Below the pieces are notes generated by a model that worked only from the letters and a program-made list of their open reading frames with translations, made no database searches and was not told the origin of the DNA. The position numbers and the translations under genes are program-made. This document shows positions 18,525-29,495 of a stretch of 64,000 nucleotides of DNA, piece after piece (within the stretch, counting starts at the first letter, position 1; the number at the start of each line of letters is the position of its first letter). Origin of the DNA: Neoroseomonas eburnea (GTDB lineage Bacteria > Pseudomonadota > Alphaproteobacteria > Acetobacterales > Acetobacteraceae); NCBI RefSeq assembly GCF_018129005.1, contig NZ_JAAEDL010000008.1, positions 62,001-126,000 on the forward strand, written 5' to 3'.

Positions 18525-19452
18525 GCCCGCCGCGGGCGCGCCCGCGCTCGACGAGACGATGCTCGCGATGGACGTGGTGGACACGATCCGCCACGCCGAT
18601 CGCCTGGTCGAGCGCGAGCTTGCCGGCACCGACCGCCAGGCGCGCCTGCGCGAACGCCTGCGCGAGATCTACAAGTCGCAGGGCATCGAGGTCGCGGACC
18701 ATGTCCTCGACGCCGGCATCGCCGCGCTCGAGGAACAGCGCTTCGCCTATACGCCGAAGGGGGAGGGGTGGCGGCGCAGCCTCGCCCAGGCCTGGGCGAC
18801 GCGCGGCCGCTGGGTGCGCTTCGCGCTGGCCGGGCTCGGCGGCATCGTCGTCCTCTGGGGCGTCTATCACTTCACCGTTGTCGCACCGCGGCAGCGCGAG
18901 GCGGCCGCGATCACGCGCGAGTTGCAGCAGGACCTGCCGCGCGCGCTGCGCGCCGAGCACGACCGCGTCCTTGCCGGCACGCAGGAGGCCGCCGTGCGCG
19001 CCGACGCCGCGCGGCTGCTGGCCGAGGGCGAAGCCGCCGCGCGCGCCGGCAACCTTGCCGAGGCGCGGGCGCGCCGCACCGCGCTGGCGGACCTCGCCGC
19101 GCGGCTCGCCGCCGCCTATTCCGTGCGCATCGTCAACCGCCCGGGCGAGCCATCCGCCGTCTGGCGCGTGCCGGCCGCGAACCCTCGCGCCCGCAACTAC
19201 TACCTGATCGTCGAGGCGGTGGACCGCGACGGCCGGCCCGTCGAGGTGCCGGTCACCAGCGAGGAGGACGGCCGCACGGCACGCGTCTCCCGCTGGGGCC
19301 TGCGCGTGCCGGAAGCGGAATTCGAGCGCGTGCGCCGCGACAAGCTCGCCGACGGCATCGTCGACCAGCCCGTCATCGGGCAGAAGGCGGCCGGGTCGCT
19401 CGCAACGACATGGACGGTTCAGACGACCGGGGGGGCGATCCTGTCATGGTGA
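18517..19452 (+). CDS. Single-pass membrane protein of unknown function (possibly DUF6384)
   Basis: 311 aa. An N-terminal helical cytoplasmic region (about residues 1-98, with an RLRERLREIYKSQGIEVADH motif) precedes one membrane helix at about residues 100-121. Then come an Ala/Arg-rich coiled coil and a C-terminal beta-rich domain (residues 200-311) with a conserved-looking RNYYLIVEAVDRDGRPVEVP strand pair. The last part may be an extracytoplasmic sensor or assembly domain. It resembles proteins filed under DUF6384, from memory and not certain. The gene overlaps both neighbours (8 bp upstream, 7 bp downstream), a strong sign of a single functional unit. Confidence 0.72.
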   Translation: MPEPAAGAPALDETMLAMDVVDTIRHADRLVERELAGTDRQARLRERLREIYKSQGIEVADHVLDAGIAALEEQRFAYTPKGEGWRRSLAQAWATRGRWVRFALAGLGGIVVLWGVYHFTVVAPRQREAAAITRELQQDLPRALRAEHDRVLAGTQEAAVRADAARLLAEGEAAARAGNLAEARARRTALADLAARLAAAYSVRIVNRPGEPSAVWRVPAANPRARNYYLIVEAVDRDGRPVEVPVTSEEDGRTARVSRWGLRVPEAEFERVRRDKLADGIVDQPVIGQKAAGSLATTWTVQTTGGAILSW

Positions 19453-20978
19453 GCGGCGTCGCCGTCCTGCAGGAGATGGACGCGCATCTGGCCGAGGCGC
19501 AGCGGGAGGCCTCCGCCTCGCAGGCCGAGATGGATCGCCTGGCTGCCCGCCGCGAAGGGCTGCGCACGGAGGAGGCCGAGGCGCTGCGCGATCTGGCGCG
19601 CCTCCGGCTGCTCGAAATGGCCGAGGGCAAGGCCGCCGTCGACGCGCTGGATGCCGCCGGCGCGCGCGTGAAGGAAAGCCTGCGCCAGCGCGCCGCCGCG
19701 CTGGAGGCGGCGCAGCGCGCCATCCTCGATGCGCGTGACGCGCTGGCCGCCGCCGAGGCGAAGCGCGACGCCGAGTCCGCGCGGCTGCGCGCCTCGCAGG
19801 AGGCCGAGGCCGCGGCGCTCCGGGCGGCGGACGCCCGGGCCGGTGAGGACACCGAGTTCCGCCGCCTCGCCACGCTGGCGGAGGAGGCCGAGCGCGTCGC
19901 CCAGCACGCCGAGCAGAAGGCGGCCTTCGCGCAGCAGGATTTCGAGGAGAAGGGCCGGCCCTACCGGGCCGATCCGCTCTTCGCCTATCTCTGGGACCGC
20001 GGCTGGGGCACAGGCCGTTATCGTGCCTTCCCGCTGGTGCGCATGATCGACGGCTGGGTCGCGCGGCTCATCGAGTTCGAGCCGGCGCGGCGTTCCTACG
20101 CGCTGCTTGCCGAACTGCCCGGCCACATGACGGCGCATGCGCAGCGCATGCGCGCGGCCGCCGATGCGGCGGTACGCGGGATGGTGGAGCGGCGGCGGTC
20201 GCTCGCCGGCCTGCCGGCGGAGGCCGCTGCGCCCCCGGCCGCGCTGCTGGAGGCCGCCGAGGACGCGGTCGAGGCTGCGCAGGCCGCGCTCGCCGCGGCG
20301 GAGGCGAAGCGCAGCGCACTCGCCTCCGGCGACGACGCCGCCTCGCAGGAGGCGATCCGCGCGCTGGAAGCCGCGATCGGCGCGCGGTCCCTCCGCACGC
20401 TGCGCGAGGAGGCCGCCCGCACGCCGACGCGCGACGACGATGCGATCGTCGCCCGGCTGGAGGTCGCCGCCGCGGAGCGCGGTCGCCTGGAGCGCGCGCT
20501 GGCGGAAGCCCAGGCCCAGGCGGAGGGCGCGCGCCGGCGCCTCACGGAGCTGCAGTCCCTGCGCCACGAGATGCGCGGGCGCGGCGTCGAGCGCAGCGAC
20601 TGGGGCTTCGCCAGCGGCGCCCTGGTCGGCGTGCTGGTCGGGGAAGTGCTGCGTGGCGTGCTGTCGCGCGACGGCTTCTGGGACCGCATGGAGCGCGAGC
20701 GCCGCTCCGGCGGCATGACGGGCACGGCGACGCCGGGGCCTTGGGGCAAGTCGTTGCCGGGCCCCTGGGGCAAGCCTGCGCCGGGGCCTTGGGCCGGCGA
20801 TTCGGGTGGCGCCTGGGGCAACATCGATCCGGCGCCGGACTGGGGTGGCAAGCGCTCGGGCCGTGGCGGAGCGAAGGACGATGGCGGCTGGGGCGCCGCC
20901 AGCGATGCGGGCGGCGGCTTCGCCACCGGCGGCAAGAGCGACGCGGGCGGCGGCTTCCGCACCGGCGGGTCGGTCTGA
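19446..20978 (+). CDS. Coiled-coil protein with PGPWGK repeats and Gly-rich tail, unknown function
   Basis: 510 aa. Two long Ala/Glu/Arg coiled coils (about residues 5-165 and 255-380) flank a globular insert with LFAYLWDRGWGTGRYRAFPL (about 178-200). A short hydrophobic, glycine-rich stretch follows (GALVGVLVGEVLRGVLS, near residue 393). The low-complexity tail has three PGPWGK/PGPWAG units (residues 428-455) and ends in repeated DAGGGF-TGG units. The tail looks like a flexible sticky segment. No enzyme motif is visible. It starts inside the end of the preceding gene (7-bp overlap). Its TGA stop is also the first three bases of repeat family A copy 2. Confidence 0.72.
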   Translation: MVSGVAVLQEMDAHLAEAQREASASQAEMDRLAARREGLRTEEAEALRDLARLRLLEMAEGKAAVDALDAAGARVKESLRQRAAALEAAQRAILDARDALAAAEAKRDAESARLRASQEAEAAALRAADARAGEDTEFRRLATLAEEAERVAQHAEQKAAFAQQDFEEKGRPYRADPLFAYLWDRGWGTGRYRAFPLVRMIDGWVARLIEFEPARRSYALLAELPGHMTAHAQRMRAAADAAVRGMVERRRSLAGLPAEAAAPPAALLEAAEDAVEAAQAALAAAEAKRSALASGDDAASQEAIRALEAAIGARSLRTLREEAARTPTRDDDAIVARLEVAAAERGRLERALAEAQAQAEGARRRLTELQSLRHEMRGRGVERSDWGFASGALVGVLVGEVLRGVLSRDGFWDRMERERRSGGMTGTATPGPWGKSLPGPWGKPAPGPWAGDSGGAWGNIDPAPDWGGKRSGRGGAKDDGGWGAASDAGGGFATGGKSDAGGGFRTGGSV

Positions 20979-21126
20979 TACGAGCGGCACGAGTTCCTGC
21001 CTCGTGCCGAGGCCGCGACGGGCACCCGGTCACCTTGCCTTGCAATGTGACTGGGGATCGGGAATGCCGCCCGCCGGCGATCCGGCGAAGCCAGGCAAAC
21101 CGGAGGTTTGCCCCCGGCGTCCGAGG
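20976..21126 (+). repeat. Intergenic repeat family A, copy 2
   Basis: About 150 bp, over 90 percent identical by eye to 22439-22590. It opens with TGATACGAG and a 9-bp stem CGGCACGAG / CTCGTGCCG (20985-21009), then a shared body containing GTCACCTTGCCTTGCAA and the core CCAGGCAAACCGGAGGTTTG. The initial TGA is the stop codon of the preceding gene. The rest of the gap to 21305 holds no gene. Confidence 0.82.
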
Positions 21127-21305
21127 GCTCGAAAAGGCTCAAGCCAGCGGCCGCGAATAGCGGCGGTTGGTATGACGCGGCGCAGCCGCGGCCCGCCGGC
21201 CGGGCCGCGCCTTGTCGATCCCCGACAATCGGGTGACGATGCCTGCCGCCGGGCGCCCATCGTCGATGGCGTCCTTTCCCCCGATCGACAGGACGACAAG
21301 CATCC

Positions 21306-22346
21306 ATGCAGGTTCTCCGAAACACCGGCATTGCCGTCGCGCTGGCCGTCGCCGCCACGCTCCCGACCAGCGCCGCCTTCGGCCAGGGCGCGCAGCCCGG
21401 GCCCACCCTGGCCGCCGTGCGCGCCAAGAACATCCTGGATTGCAGCGCCAACCAGGGCTCGCCCGGCTTCGGCGTGCCGGACAGCCGCGGTGAGCAGCGC
21501 GGACTCGATCCCGATATCTGCCGCGCCATCGCCGCGGCGGTGCTTGGCGATCCCAGCAGGGTACGCTGGACGGTGCTGACCAGCCAGGCACGCATCCCGG
21601 CCCTGCAGTCCGGCCAGGTGGACGTCGTCGCCCGCACCTTCACCTGGACCCATTCGCGGGAGGTGAATGCCGGCCTGCAGTTCGGCCCCGTGACCTTCTA
21701 CGACGGCCAGGGCTTCATCGTCCGGCGCGCGCTCGGCGTGACGCGGGCGGCGCAGCTCGACGGCGCGACGGTCTGCGCGACGGCGGGCTCGACCAACGAG
21801 CTGAACCTCGCCGACTGGGCGCGCACCAACAACATCCGCGTCCAGCCGCTGGTGTTCGAGAGCAATGAGGACACGCGCAAGGCCTATACCGCCGGCCGTT
21901 GCGACGCCTATACGCTGGATGCCAGCCAGCTCGCGGCCTTCCGCACCAGCCTGCCGGCCGGCGAGCACATCATCCTGCCCGACATCATCAGCAAGGAGCC
22001 GCTGACGCCCGCCGTGCGCAAGGGCGACCCGCAATGGTTCGACATCATGCGCTGGACCATCTACGCGCTGATCCTCGCGGAGGAGCTCGGCATCACCCAG
22101 GCCAATGTCGAACAGATGCTCCAGAGCACCAATCCGGAGATCCGCCGGCTGCTTGGTGAAAGTGGCGACCACGGGCCGGCGATGGGCCTTGACCGTCGCT
22201 GGGCCTACAATGCCATCCGCGCCGTCGGGAACTACGGGGAGATTTTCGAGCGCCATCTCGGCCCCAGTTCGCCGATCGGACTCGAGCGGGGGGTGAACAA
22301 CCTGTGGAACCGCGGCGGCCTGATGTATGCGCCGCCGGTGCGTTGA
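21306..22346 (+). CDS. General L-amino-acid ABC transporter binding protein (AapJ-like)
   Basis: 346 aa with a signal peptide of about 23 residues ending SAAFG. The mature protein is a family-3 solute-binding fold: DSRGEQRGLDPDICRAIAAAVLG near the N-terminus, the TWTHSREVNAGLQFGPVTFYDGQGF lobe-closing region, and the C-terminal LDRRWAYNAIRAVGNYGEIF typical of AapJ. It would capture amino acids broadly in the periplasm. The usual aapQMP permease and ATPase genes are not next to it. Downstream is only repeat DNA and a convergent gene, so the partner genes must be elsewhere. Confidence 0.88.
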   Translation: MQVLRNTGIAVALAVAATLPTSAAFGQGAQPGPTLAAVRAKNILDCSANQGSPGFGVPDSRGEQRGLDPDICRAIAAAVLGDPSRVRWTVLTSQARIPALQSGQVDVVARTFTWTHSREVNAGLQFGPVTFYDGQGFIVRRALGVTRAAQLDGATVCATAGSTNELNLADWARTNNIRVQPLVFESNEDTRKAYTAGRCDAYTLDASQLAAFRTSLPAGEHIILPDIISKEPLTPAVRKGDPQWFDIMRWTIYALILAEELGITQANVEQMLQSTNPEIRRLLGESGDHGPAMGLDRRWAYNAIRAVGNYGEIFERHLGPSSPIGLERGVNNLWNRGGLMYAPPVR

Positions 22347-22438
22347 CGACGCCGAACCTCGGCGATGATCTTTCGCCGGCAAGGCGAACGGCATCCGCGC
22401 ACGGCGCGGCGCGGTGGCCGCGCGCGAAGCCGAGGCCC
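22347..22438. other. Start of a 630-bp repeat-rich gap without genes
   Basis: The whole interval 22347-22976 between convergent genes lacks a credible ORF. It carries one family A repeat and two family B repeats (listed separately) joined by GC-rich spacer. The last part (22841-22976) has a small AGCCAGCC ... GGCTGGC hairpin. Confidence 0.5.
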
Positions 22439-22590
22439 TGATACGAGCGGCACGAGTTCTTGACTCGTGCCGAGGCCGCGACGGACACCCGGTCACCTTG
22501 CCTTGCAACGTGACTGGGGATTCGGAATGCGGCCCGCCGGTGGTCCGGCGAAGCCAGGCAAACCGGAGGTTTGCGCCCGGCGCCCGATAC
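22439..22590 (+). repeat. Intergenic repeat family A, copy 3
   Basis: It has the same order as the copy at 20976: TGATAC, stem CGGCACGAG / CTCGTGCCG, GTCACCTTGCCTTGCAA, and core CCAGGCAAACCGGAGGTTTG, with only scattered substitutions. Here it stands away from any stop codon, 92 bases after the AapJ-like gene, and closes with a second CGATAC. Confidence 0.82.
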
Positions 22591-22614
22591 CAATGGCCCG
22601 TTTGCCTGACCTGT

Positions 22615-22688
22615 GGAACCGAAAGGAGCTTTGCCCCTCTCGGGCTCTCCCCGCCAAAGGCCCACGGCCTTTGGAAACCGATACTTGG
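22615..22688 (-). repeat. Intergenic repeat family B, copy 2
   Basis: Read on the minus strand it gives AAGTATCGGTTTCC, then the stem CCAAAGGCC / GGCCTTTGG, GCGGGGAGAGCCCGAGAGGGG. It matches the copy at 3301-3375 almost base for base through the first stem. Confidence 0.75.
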
Positions 22689-22786
22689 CGCCGAGCGCCA
22701 CTGTCAGGATCAGGGCCGAAACCCGCCCTTGCGCACGAAGCCCGCCCGAAGCGTTTGGGCTGTCTGAACCGCGCGGCAGCAGATGA

Positions 22787-22840
22787 TGGCTTCCAAAGGC
22801 CTCGGGTCTTTGGCGGGGTGGCATGGAGGGGCTCAGCCTC
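22787..22840 (+). repeat. Intergenic repeat family B, degenerate copy 3
   Basis: TGGCTTCCAAAGGCCTCGGG followed by TCTTTGGCGGGGTGG and GAGGGGCTCAGCCTCT keeps the two-hairpin plan of family B, with the first stem partly lost. It lies 100 bases from copy 2 in inverted orientation. Confidence 0.55.
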
Positions 22841-22976
22841 TGCAATTCCGCCCTCAGCGGTCAGTCCAAAGGGCCGTTGGCATGATACTGAGCCAGCCGA
22901 AAGGCTGGCCGGCATGGCAGGTCGGGCGTCGGCGCTCGACGCTTGGGTCATCGCCGGCGCCCGTGTGAGGCCGGCG

Positions 22977-23747
22977 TCAGAACAACGAATAGCCGCCGTC
23001 GATCACCAGGCAGTCTCCGCTGTGATAGGTGGAGGCATCGCTTGCCAGATACACGGCGATGCCGCCGAAGTCGGCGCCCGTCCCCCAGCGCCGCGCCGGG
23101 ATGCGCGGCAGAACCGCACCCGCGAACCTCTCGTCGGCGACGCTGCGGGCGGTCATCGCCGTTTCGATCCAGCCGGGCAGCACCGCATTGGCGCGGATGC
23201 CGTGGCGGGCGAGTTCCACTGCCAGGGCGCGGATGACCGCGACCATCGCGCCCTTGGTCGCGGCGTAGTGCGTGTTGTGCGCCGCGCCCTCGATCGCCGC
23301 GAGGGAGGCGGTGCCGACCAGCGATCCGCCGCCGCCGCGCTCCACCATGTGCCGCGCCGCGGTGCGCAGCGTGTAGAAGGCGCCGTCCAGGTTCACCCGC
23401 GTCACGCGGTGCCATTCCGCGCTGTCGAGGTCGACGAACTTCCCCTTGCGCCCATAGGTGCCGGCATTGGCGAAGCAGGCATCGACGCGGCCGAGTGCGG
23501 TGAGCGTATTCGCGAAGGCGCGCTCCACCGCCGCCTCGTCACCGACGTCGCAGACCTCCGCATGCGTGCGCACGCCGGTTGCGGCGAGCGCCGCGACAGC
23601 CTCCGCGTTCTTCGCCGCGTTGGTGCCCCAGATCGCGACGTCCGCGCCGGCTTCCGCCAGCGCCTGCGCCATGCCGAGGCCGATGCCGGAATTGCCGCCG
23701 GTGACGAGCGCGACCTTTCCGCCCAGGTCGAAAGCCCCGTAGGCCAT
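22977..23747 (-). CDS. SDR-family oxidoreductase
   Basis: 256 aa classical SDR. The cofactor loop is TGGNSGIGLGMA, the structural motif is ANAGTY in place of NNAG, and the active site is a serine in GTASLAAIEG with Tyr-x3-Lys in HYAATKGA. The C-terminal dimer strand reads GDCLVIDGGYSLF. The motif TNAAKNAEA after strand 2 suggests NADP preference, a weak inference. The ATG shares one base with the stop of the upstream hydroxyacid dehydrogenase gene (TGATG), so the two are co-translated and may act in sequence on one hydroxy or oxo compound. Confidence 0.9.
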   Translation of the reverse strand: MAYGAFDLGGKVALVTGGNSGIGLGMAQALAEAGADVAIWGTNAAKNAEAVAALAATGVRTHAEVCDVGDEAAVERAFANTLTALGRVDACFANAGTYGRKGKFVDLDSAEWHRVTRVNLDGAFYTLRTAARHMVERGGGGSLVGTASLAAIEGAAHNTHYAATKGAMVAVIRALAVELARHGIRANAVLPGWIETAMTARSVADERFAGAVLPRIPARRWGTGADFGGIAVYLASDASTYHSGDCLVIDGGYSLF

Positions 23748-24703
23748 CAGTAGCCTGCCTTCCGGTCGACGAGCTGGGTCAGAGGCCTGCCGTCCACGAA
23801 GCGGCGCAGGTTCTCGACCAGCAGTTCGGCCACCATGGAATCGCGCTGCGGGTGCAACCCGCCGATATGCGGCAGCACCATGATCTTCTCCTCGCCCCAG
23901 AAGGGGTGGTTCGACGGCAGCGGCTCGGTGCGGAAGACGTCCAGCACGGCGCCGGCGATGGTGCCGGCATGCACCGCGGCGACGAGATCCTCGTCCCGGA
24001 CCAGGGCGCCGCGTCCGAAATTCAGCAGCCATGCGGACTTCTTCATGCGCGCCAGCCGGGCGGCGTTGATGAAGTTCTCGGTGTCCGGCGTCGCGGGCAG
24101 CAGCAGCACGACGAAGTCGCTTTCCGCCAGCACCTGGTCGGTGCCCTCGGGGCCGAAGACCTGCGCCACATGCGGGATCTCGGCCTGGCCGCGCTTGGTG
24201 CCGATCACGCGCATCTCGAGCGCCGCGGCCTTGCGCGCGAGCTCCGCCCCGATGGCGCCGAGGCCCAGGATGCCGAGCGTCGTCCCGGCGAGCGTCGAGG
24301 AAACACGCCGCGTCCAGCGCCTCGCCGCATTGTCCGCTACGATCGCGGCGTAGGGCTTGGTGAGGTGGAACAGCGCGCCGAGGATGTTTTCCGGCATCTG
24401 AACGCGATGCGTGCCGCGTGCGCAGGAGAGCGCCAGCTCCTCCTTCAGGTCCGGACGCGCCAGCCAGTGCTCCACCCCTGCCGTCAGCGCCTGCACGAAG
24501 CGCAGCTTCGGCATGCGCGTCAGCGTCCCCGGCGGTGGCCCCCAGGAGAGCAGCGCCTCGGCCTCGGCCAGTTGTGCATCGTCGGGCGTCGCCGCGCGCG
24601 GCACGATCTCCACGCGCAGGCGATCCGACAGGCCCGCCTCGGCGATCGCGCGCGCATAGGGCTCGGCCCCATCGGTCCACAGCAGCAAGAGCGGCTTGGT
24701 CAT
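23747..24703 (-). CDS. D-isomer-specific 2-hydroxyacid dehydrogenase
   Basis: 318 aa. The NAD-binding core has GILGLGAIGAELARKAAAL. The catalytic Arg lies within NFGRGALVRDEDL, and the Glu/His pair lies in the later TEPLPSNHPFW and VLPHIGG region. The C-terminus ends like GhrA/GyaR relatives. It reduces a 2-oxo acid such as glyoxylate or hydroxypyruvate, or works in reverse. It is a distant paralogue of the gene at 60520-61446. It is coupled to the SDR gene downstream and sits 55 bp downstream of the Crp/Fnr regulator gene on the same strand, which may control it. Confidence 0.9.
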   Translation of the reverse strand: MTKPLLLLWTDGAEPYARAIAEAGLSDRLRVEIVPRAATPDDAQLAEAEALLSWGPPPGTLTRMPKLRFVQALTAGVEHWLARPDLKEELALSCARGTHRVQMPENILGALFHLTKPYAAIVADNAARRWTRRVSSTLAGTTLGILGLGAIGAELARKAAALEMRVIGTKRGQAEIPHVAQVFGPEGTDQVLAESDFVVLLLPATPDTENFINAARLARMKKSAWLLNFGRGALVRDEDLVAAVHAGTIAGAVLDVFRTEPLPSNHPFWGEEKIMVLPHIGGLHPQRDSMVAELLVENLRRFVDGRPLTQLVDRKAGY

Positions 24704-24757
24704 GGCATTCCCTCCATCCGCCGCGAAGCCTGCGGCAGGTCGGGGGATGCGTCCAGA

Positions 24758-25468
24758 TCAGGCCGCCGGCGCGCGTAGCTCCGCCGCCACCAGGCGCTGC
24801 ATCTCGGCCACGCGCAGGATGCGGATGGCGCGGCGGTCGCGCGCCAGCCAGCCTTCGCGCGTCATCTCCGAAAGCTCGCGTGAGACGACTTCCCGCCGCG
24901 CGCCGATGCGGGCGGCGAGTTCGTGATGCGGCGGCGGCGGGGAGACGACGCGCTCCATGGGCGCCCCCGTCCGCGGCCGCGACAGGCGCAGCAACTCGGA
25001 GAAGAGGCGCAGTCGGACCGGCAGCGCCTCCCGTTCCAGCGTGCGCTCCGTCTGCAGGCGCAGCTTGCCGGCGAGCGTCTTCAGCAGCCCGTGGCAGGCC
25101 GCGGGTGTCGCGAAGATGTAGTCGAGGAACGCCTGGGCCGGCAGGATGCAGAGGCGCGAGCGCGCCACGGCGGTGACGTTCGCCGCGCGCGGCGCGCCGT
25201 CGATGGCGGCGAGCTCGCCGAAGAACTCGCCCGGGCCGAATTCGTTCAGCAGCACCTCGCGGCCGGAGGCGGCGCGGAGTTGCACGCGCACCGCGCCGCT
25301 CGCCACGAAGAAGATGTCGGTGGAGGGTTCGTCCTCGTCCACCACCACCTGGCCGGGTTCCACCGTGCGCCAGCGGGCCGCGGCGGTGGCCTTGGCGATG
25401 GCCGTCGCATCGCCACCGCGGAAGAAGGCGAGGTCGTTCAGCGCCGGCGGGCGGACGGGGTCAGCCAT
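24758..25468 (-). CDS. Crp/Fnr-family transcriptional regulator
   Basis: 236 aa from ATG 25468. The cyclic-nucleotide-binding-type beta roll is at residues 15-130, with FGPGEFFGELAAIDGAPRAA, the loop that in CRP contacts cAMP. A long dimer helix is followed by a winged helix-turn-helix (ELAARIGARREVVSRELSEM) at about residues 180-205. It lacks the N-terminal cysteine set of oxygen-sensing Fnr, so it is not an obvious iron-sulfur sensor. An in-frame upstream ATG at 25528 would add 20 residues of unclear value; homology starts after 25468. It is transcribed toward the hydroxyacid dehydrogenase and SDR genes and probably regulates them (inference). Confidence 0.88.
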   Translation of the reverse strand: MADPVRPPALNDLAFFRGGDATAIAKATAAARWRTVEPGQVVVDEDEPSTDIFFVASGAVRVQLRAASGREVLLNEFGPGEFFGELAAIDGAPRAANVTAVARSRLCILPAQAFLDYIFATPAACHGLLKTLAGKLRLQTERTLEREALPVRLRLFSELLRLSRPRTGAPMERVVSPPPPHHELAARIGARREVVSRELSEMTREGWLARDRRAIRILRVAEMQRLVAAELRAPAA

Positions 25469-26420
<952 letters not shown>

Positions 26421-26644
26421 ACGGGGTCCGCGCCTATAATGCCAACCTGGCCCGGAGGCAACGCCCCACCGCAGTCAATTCGGGCCGAGGCCGGTTCAGG
26501 AGGGAATCCTCCCTCTCGCCCGTTGACGCCCGCCCCCGCCCGCCGCTATACGCCCCGCTCCCGGCGGGGTGCATGCTCCGCCGCAAGCGTTTTGCCCGTT
26601 CGTTTCCGGTCCCCCGGGGCGGCGGGAAGGCATCAGGACCTGTC

Positions 26645-26962
26645 ATGACCTACGCAGTGATCCGCACCGGCGGCAAGCAGTACCGTGTCACCCCGAACGC
26701 CACCCTGGCGGTCGAGAAGCTGGACGCTGCCCCGGGCACCACCATCACCTTCAACGACGTGCTCGCCGTCGCGACCGAGGCCGGCCTGACCATCGGTGCG
26801 CCCACCGTGGCCGGCGCCTCCGTCACCGCCGAGGTCATGGCCCAGAACCGCGGCGACAAGGTCCTCATCTTCAAGAAGCGCCGTCGCCAGAACAGCCGGC
26901 GCAAGAACGGCCACCGCCAGCACCAGACTGTGCTGCGCATCGCCGCCATCACCGCGGCCTGA
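26645..26962 (+). CDS. rplU: 50S ribosomal protein L21
   Basis: 105 aa. The start [15 protein letters not shown] and the C-terminal basic [16 protein letters not shown] segment are characteristic of L21, which binds 23S rRNA with L20. It is followed after 19 bases by rpmA, as in nearly all bacteria. I chose ATG 26645; the longer frame starting at 26342 runs through tRNA antisense and leader DNA. A GC-rich leader of about 225 bp separates it from the tRNA and should hold the promoter. Confidence 0.98.
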   Translation: MTYAVIRTGGKQYRVTPNATLAVEKLDAAPGTTITFNDVLAVATEAGLTIGAPTVAGASVTAEVMAQNRGDKVLIFKKRRRQNSRRKNGHRQHQTVLRIAAITAA

Positions 26963-26981
26963 GCGGCGAAGGAGAGAAGCC

Positions 26982-27251
26982 ATGGCACACAAGAAGGCAG
27001 GCGGCTCGTCCCGCAACGGCCGCGACTCCGAGGGCAAGCGCCTTGGCGTGAAGCTGTTCGGAGGCCAGACCGTCAACGCCGGCTCCATCATCGTGACCCA
27101 GCGCGGCACGAAGATGATCCCGGGCGACAATGTCTATGCCGGCCGCCAGCATAGCCTGCATGCCGCCGTCTCCGGCCGCGTTCGGTTCGTCCGCAAGGGC
27201 GAGGACCGCGTGCACGTCACGGTCGTCCCGGCAGCCCAGGCCGCCGAGTAG
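26982..27251 (+). CDS. rpmA: 50S ribosomal protein L27
   Basis: 89 aa. It begins [20 protein letters not shown] with no N-terminal extension before the mature start, as in most Gram-negatives. The N-terminal tail reaches the peptidyl-transferase centre. A GGAGAG ribosome-binding site lies shortly upstream. It is in operon with rplU; a strong hairpin with T-rich tail follows before obgE. Confidence 0.98.
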   Translation: MAHKKAGGSSRNGRDSEGKRLGVKLFGGQTVNAGSIIVTQRGTKMIPGDNVYAGRQHSLHAAVSGRVRFVRKGEDRVHVTVVPAAQAAE

Positions 27252-27278
27252 CCGCACGCACCCGCGTCGTGCGCTGGC

Positions 27279-27304
27279 GGGGGCCTCGCGGCCCCCGTTT
27301 CCGT
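27279..27304 (+). terminator. Intrinsic terminator-like hairpin after rpmA
   Basis: GGGGGCC TCGC GGCCCCC is followed by GTTTCCGTTT. This is the most classical-looking terminator in the window. It lies 27 bases after the rpmA stop and just before obgE, so it may attenuate rather than end transcription. Confidence 0.65.
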
Positions 27305-27318
27305 TTCAGGCACCCTGA

Positions 27319-28326
<1,008 letters not shown>

Positions 28327-28360
28327 ACGCGCACCGCGCCGCGTGCTACAGGCGCCACCC

Positions 28361-29488
28361 ATGTCCGACCCGGCCGCCCCCAGCCTCGCCAGCGCCAAGC
28401 GCATCGTCGTCAAGATCGGCTCCGCCCTCGTGGTGGATGAAGAGACGGCGATGCCGCGTGCCGACTGGCTGTCCTCGGTCGCTGCCGATGTCGCGGCGCT
28501 GCGCGCAGGCGGCGCGGAAGTCGTGCTCGTCTCCTCCGGCGCCATCGCGCTGGCGCGCCGCGCGCTCGGCCTGACGCGCCGCAAGCTGCGGCTGGAGGAA
28601 AAGCAGGCCGCCGCCGCCGTCGGCCAGATCCGCCTCGCCGGTGCCTGGCAGGAAGCGCTCTGCGCGCACGGCATGAACGCCGCGCAGCTCCTGCTGACCC
28701 TCGAGGATTCCGAGGACCGCCGTCGCTACCTCAATGCGCGCGCGACGATCGCGACGCTGCTCAGCCTCGGCTGCGTGCCGGTCATCAACGAGAACGACAC
28801 GGTCGCGACGGCGGAGATCCGCTTCGGCGACAATGACCGCCTCGCCGCCCGCGTGGCGGAGATGATCAGCGCCGATGCGCTGGTGCTGCTGTCGGACATC
28901 GACGGCCTCTACACCGCCGACCCGCGCAAGGACCCGCAGGCCGAGCATATCCCGGTGGTGGACCGCATCACCGACGACATCATGGCCATGGGGGGCGAAC
29001 CGCCGCCCGGCTATTCCTCGGGCGGCATGCGCACCAAGCTGATCGCCGCGCGCATCGCGACCGGTGCGGGCTGCGCCATGGCGATCGCACTCGGCAAGCG
29101 GGACAATCCGCTGGCCGCGCTGGTCGATGGCGCGCGCAGCACCTGGTTCCTGCCCACGCCGGAAGGACGCACCGCGCGCAAGCGCTGGATCGCGGGCAGC
29201 CTCGCGCCGCTCGGCGCGCTGGTGGTGGATGCGGGGGCGGCACGCGCGCTCGGGCGTGGTTCCTCCCTGCTGCCGGCGGGCGTGCGCGGCGTGCAGGGCG
29301 ACTTCTCGCGCGGCGATCCCGTCAGCGTGCGCGACGAGGAAGGCCGCGAACTGGCGCGCGGCCTGTCGGCCTATGATGCCGAGGCCGCGCGCCTGATCGC
29401 CGGCCATCGCAGCGAGGAGCTGGAATCGCTCCTCGGCTGGCGTGGCCGGGACGAGATCATCCACCGGGATGATCTCGTCCTGCTGTAG
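28361..29488 (+). CDS. proB: Glutamate 5-kinase
   Basis: 375 aa. The amino-acid-kinase domain (residues 12-265) shows [12 protein letters not shown], the [15 protein letters not shown] loop and the [21 protein letters not shown] active-site region. A C-terminal PUA domain follows (about 285-370). It phosphorylates glutamate in the first step of proline synthesis and normally has proline feedback inhibition. It is 34 bp after obgE. proA follows on the same strand after a convergent small gene, an uncommon interruption of the proBA pair. Confidence 0.97.
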   Translation: MSDPAAPSLASAKRIVVKIGSALVVDEETAMPRADWLSSVAADVAALRAGGAEVVLVSSGAIALARRALGLTRRKLRLEEKQAAAAVGQIRLAGAWQEALCAHGMNAAQLLLTLEDSEDRRRYLNARATIATLLSLGCVPVINENDTVATAEIRFGDNDRLAARVAEMISADALVLLSDIDGLYTADPRKDPQAEHIPVVDRITDDIMAMGGEPPPGYSSGGMRTKLIAARIATGAGCAMAIALGKRDNPLAALVDGARSTWFLPTPEGRTARKRWIAGSLAPLGALVVDAGAARALGRGSSLLPAGVRGVQGDFSRGDPVSVRDEEGRELARGLSAYDAEAARLIAGHRSEELESLLGWRGRDEIIHRDDLVLL

Positions 29489-29495
29489 GCGCTGG

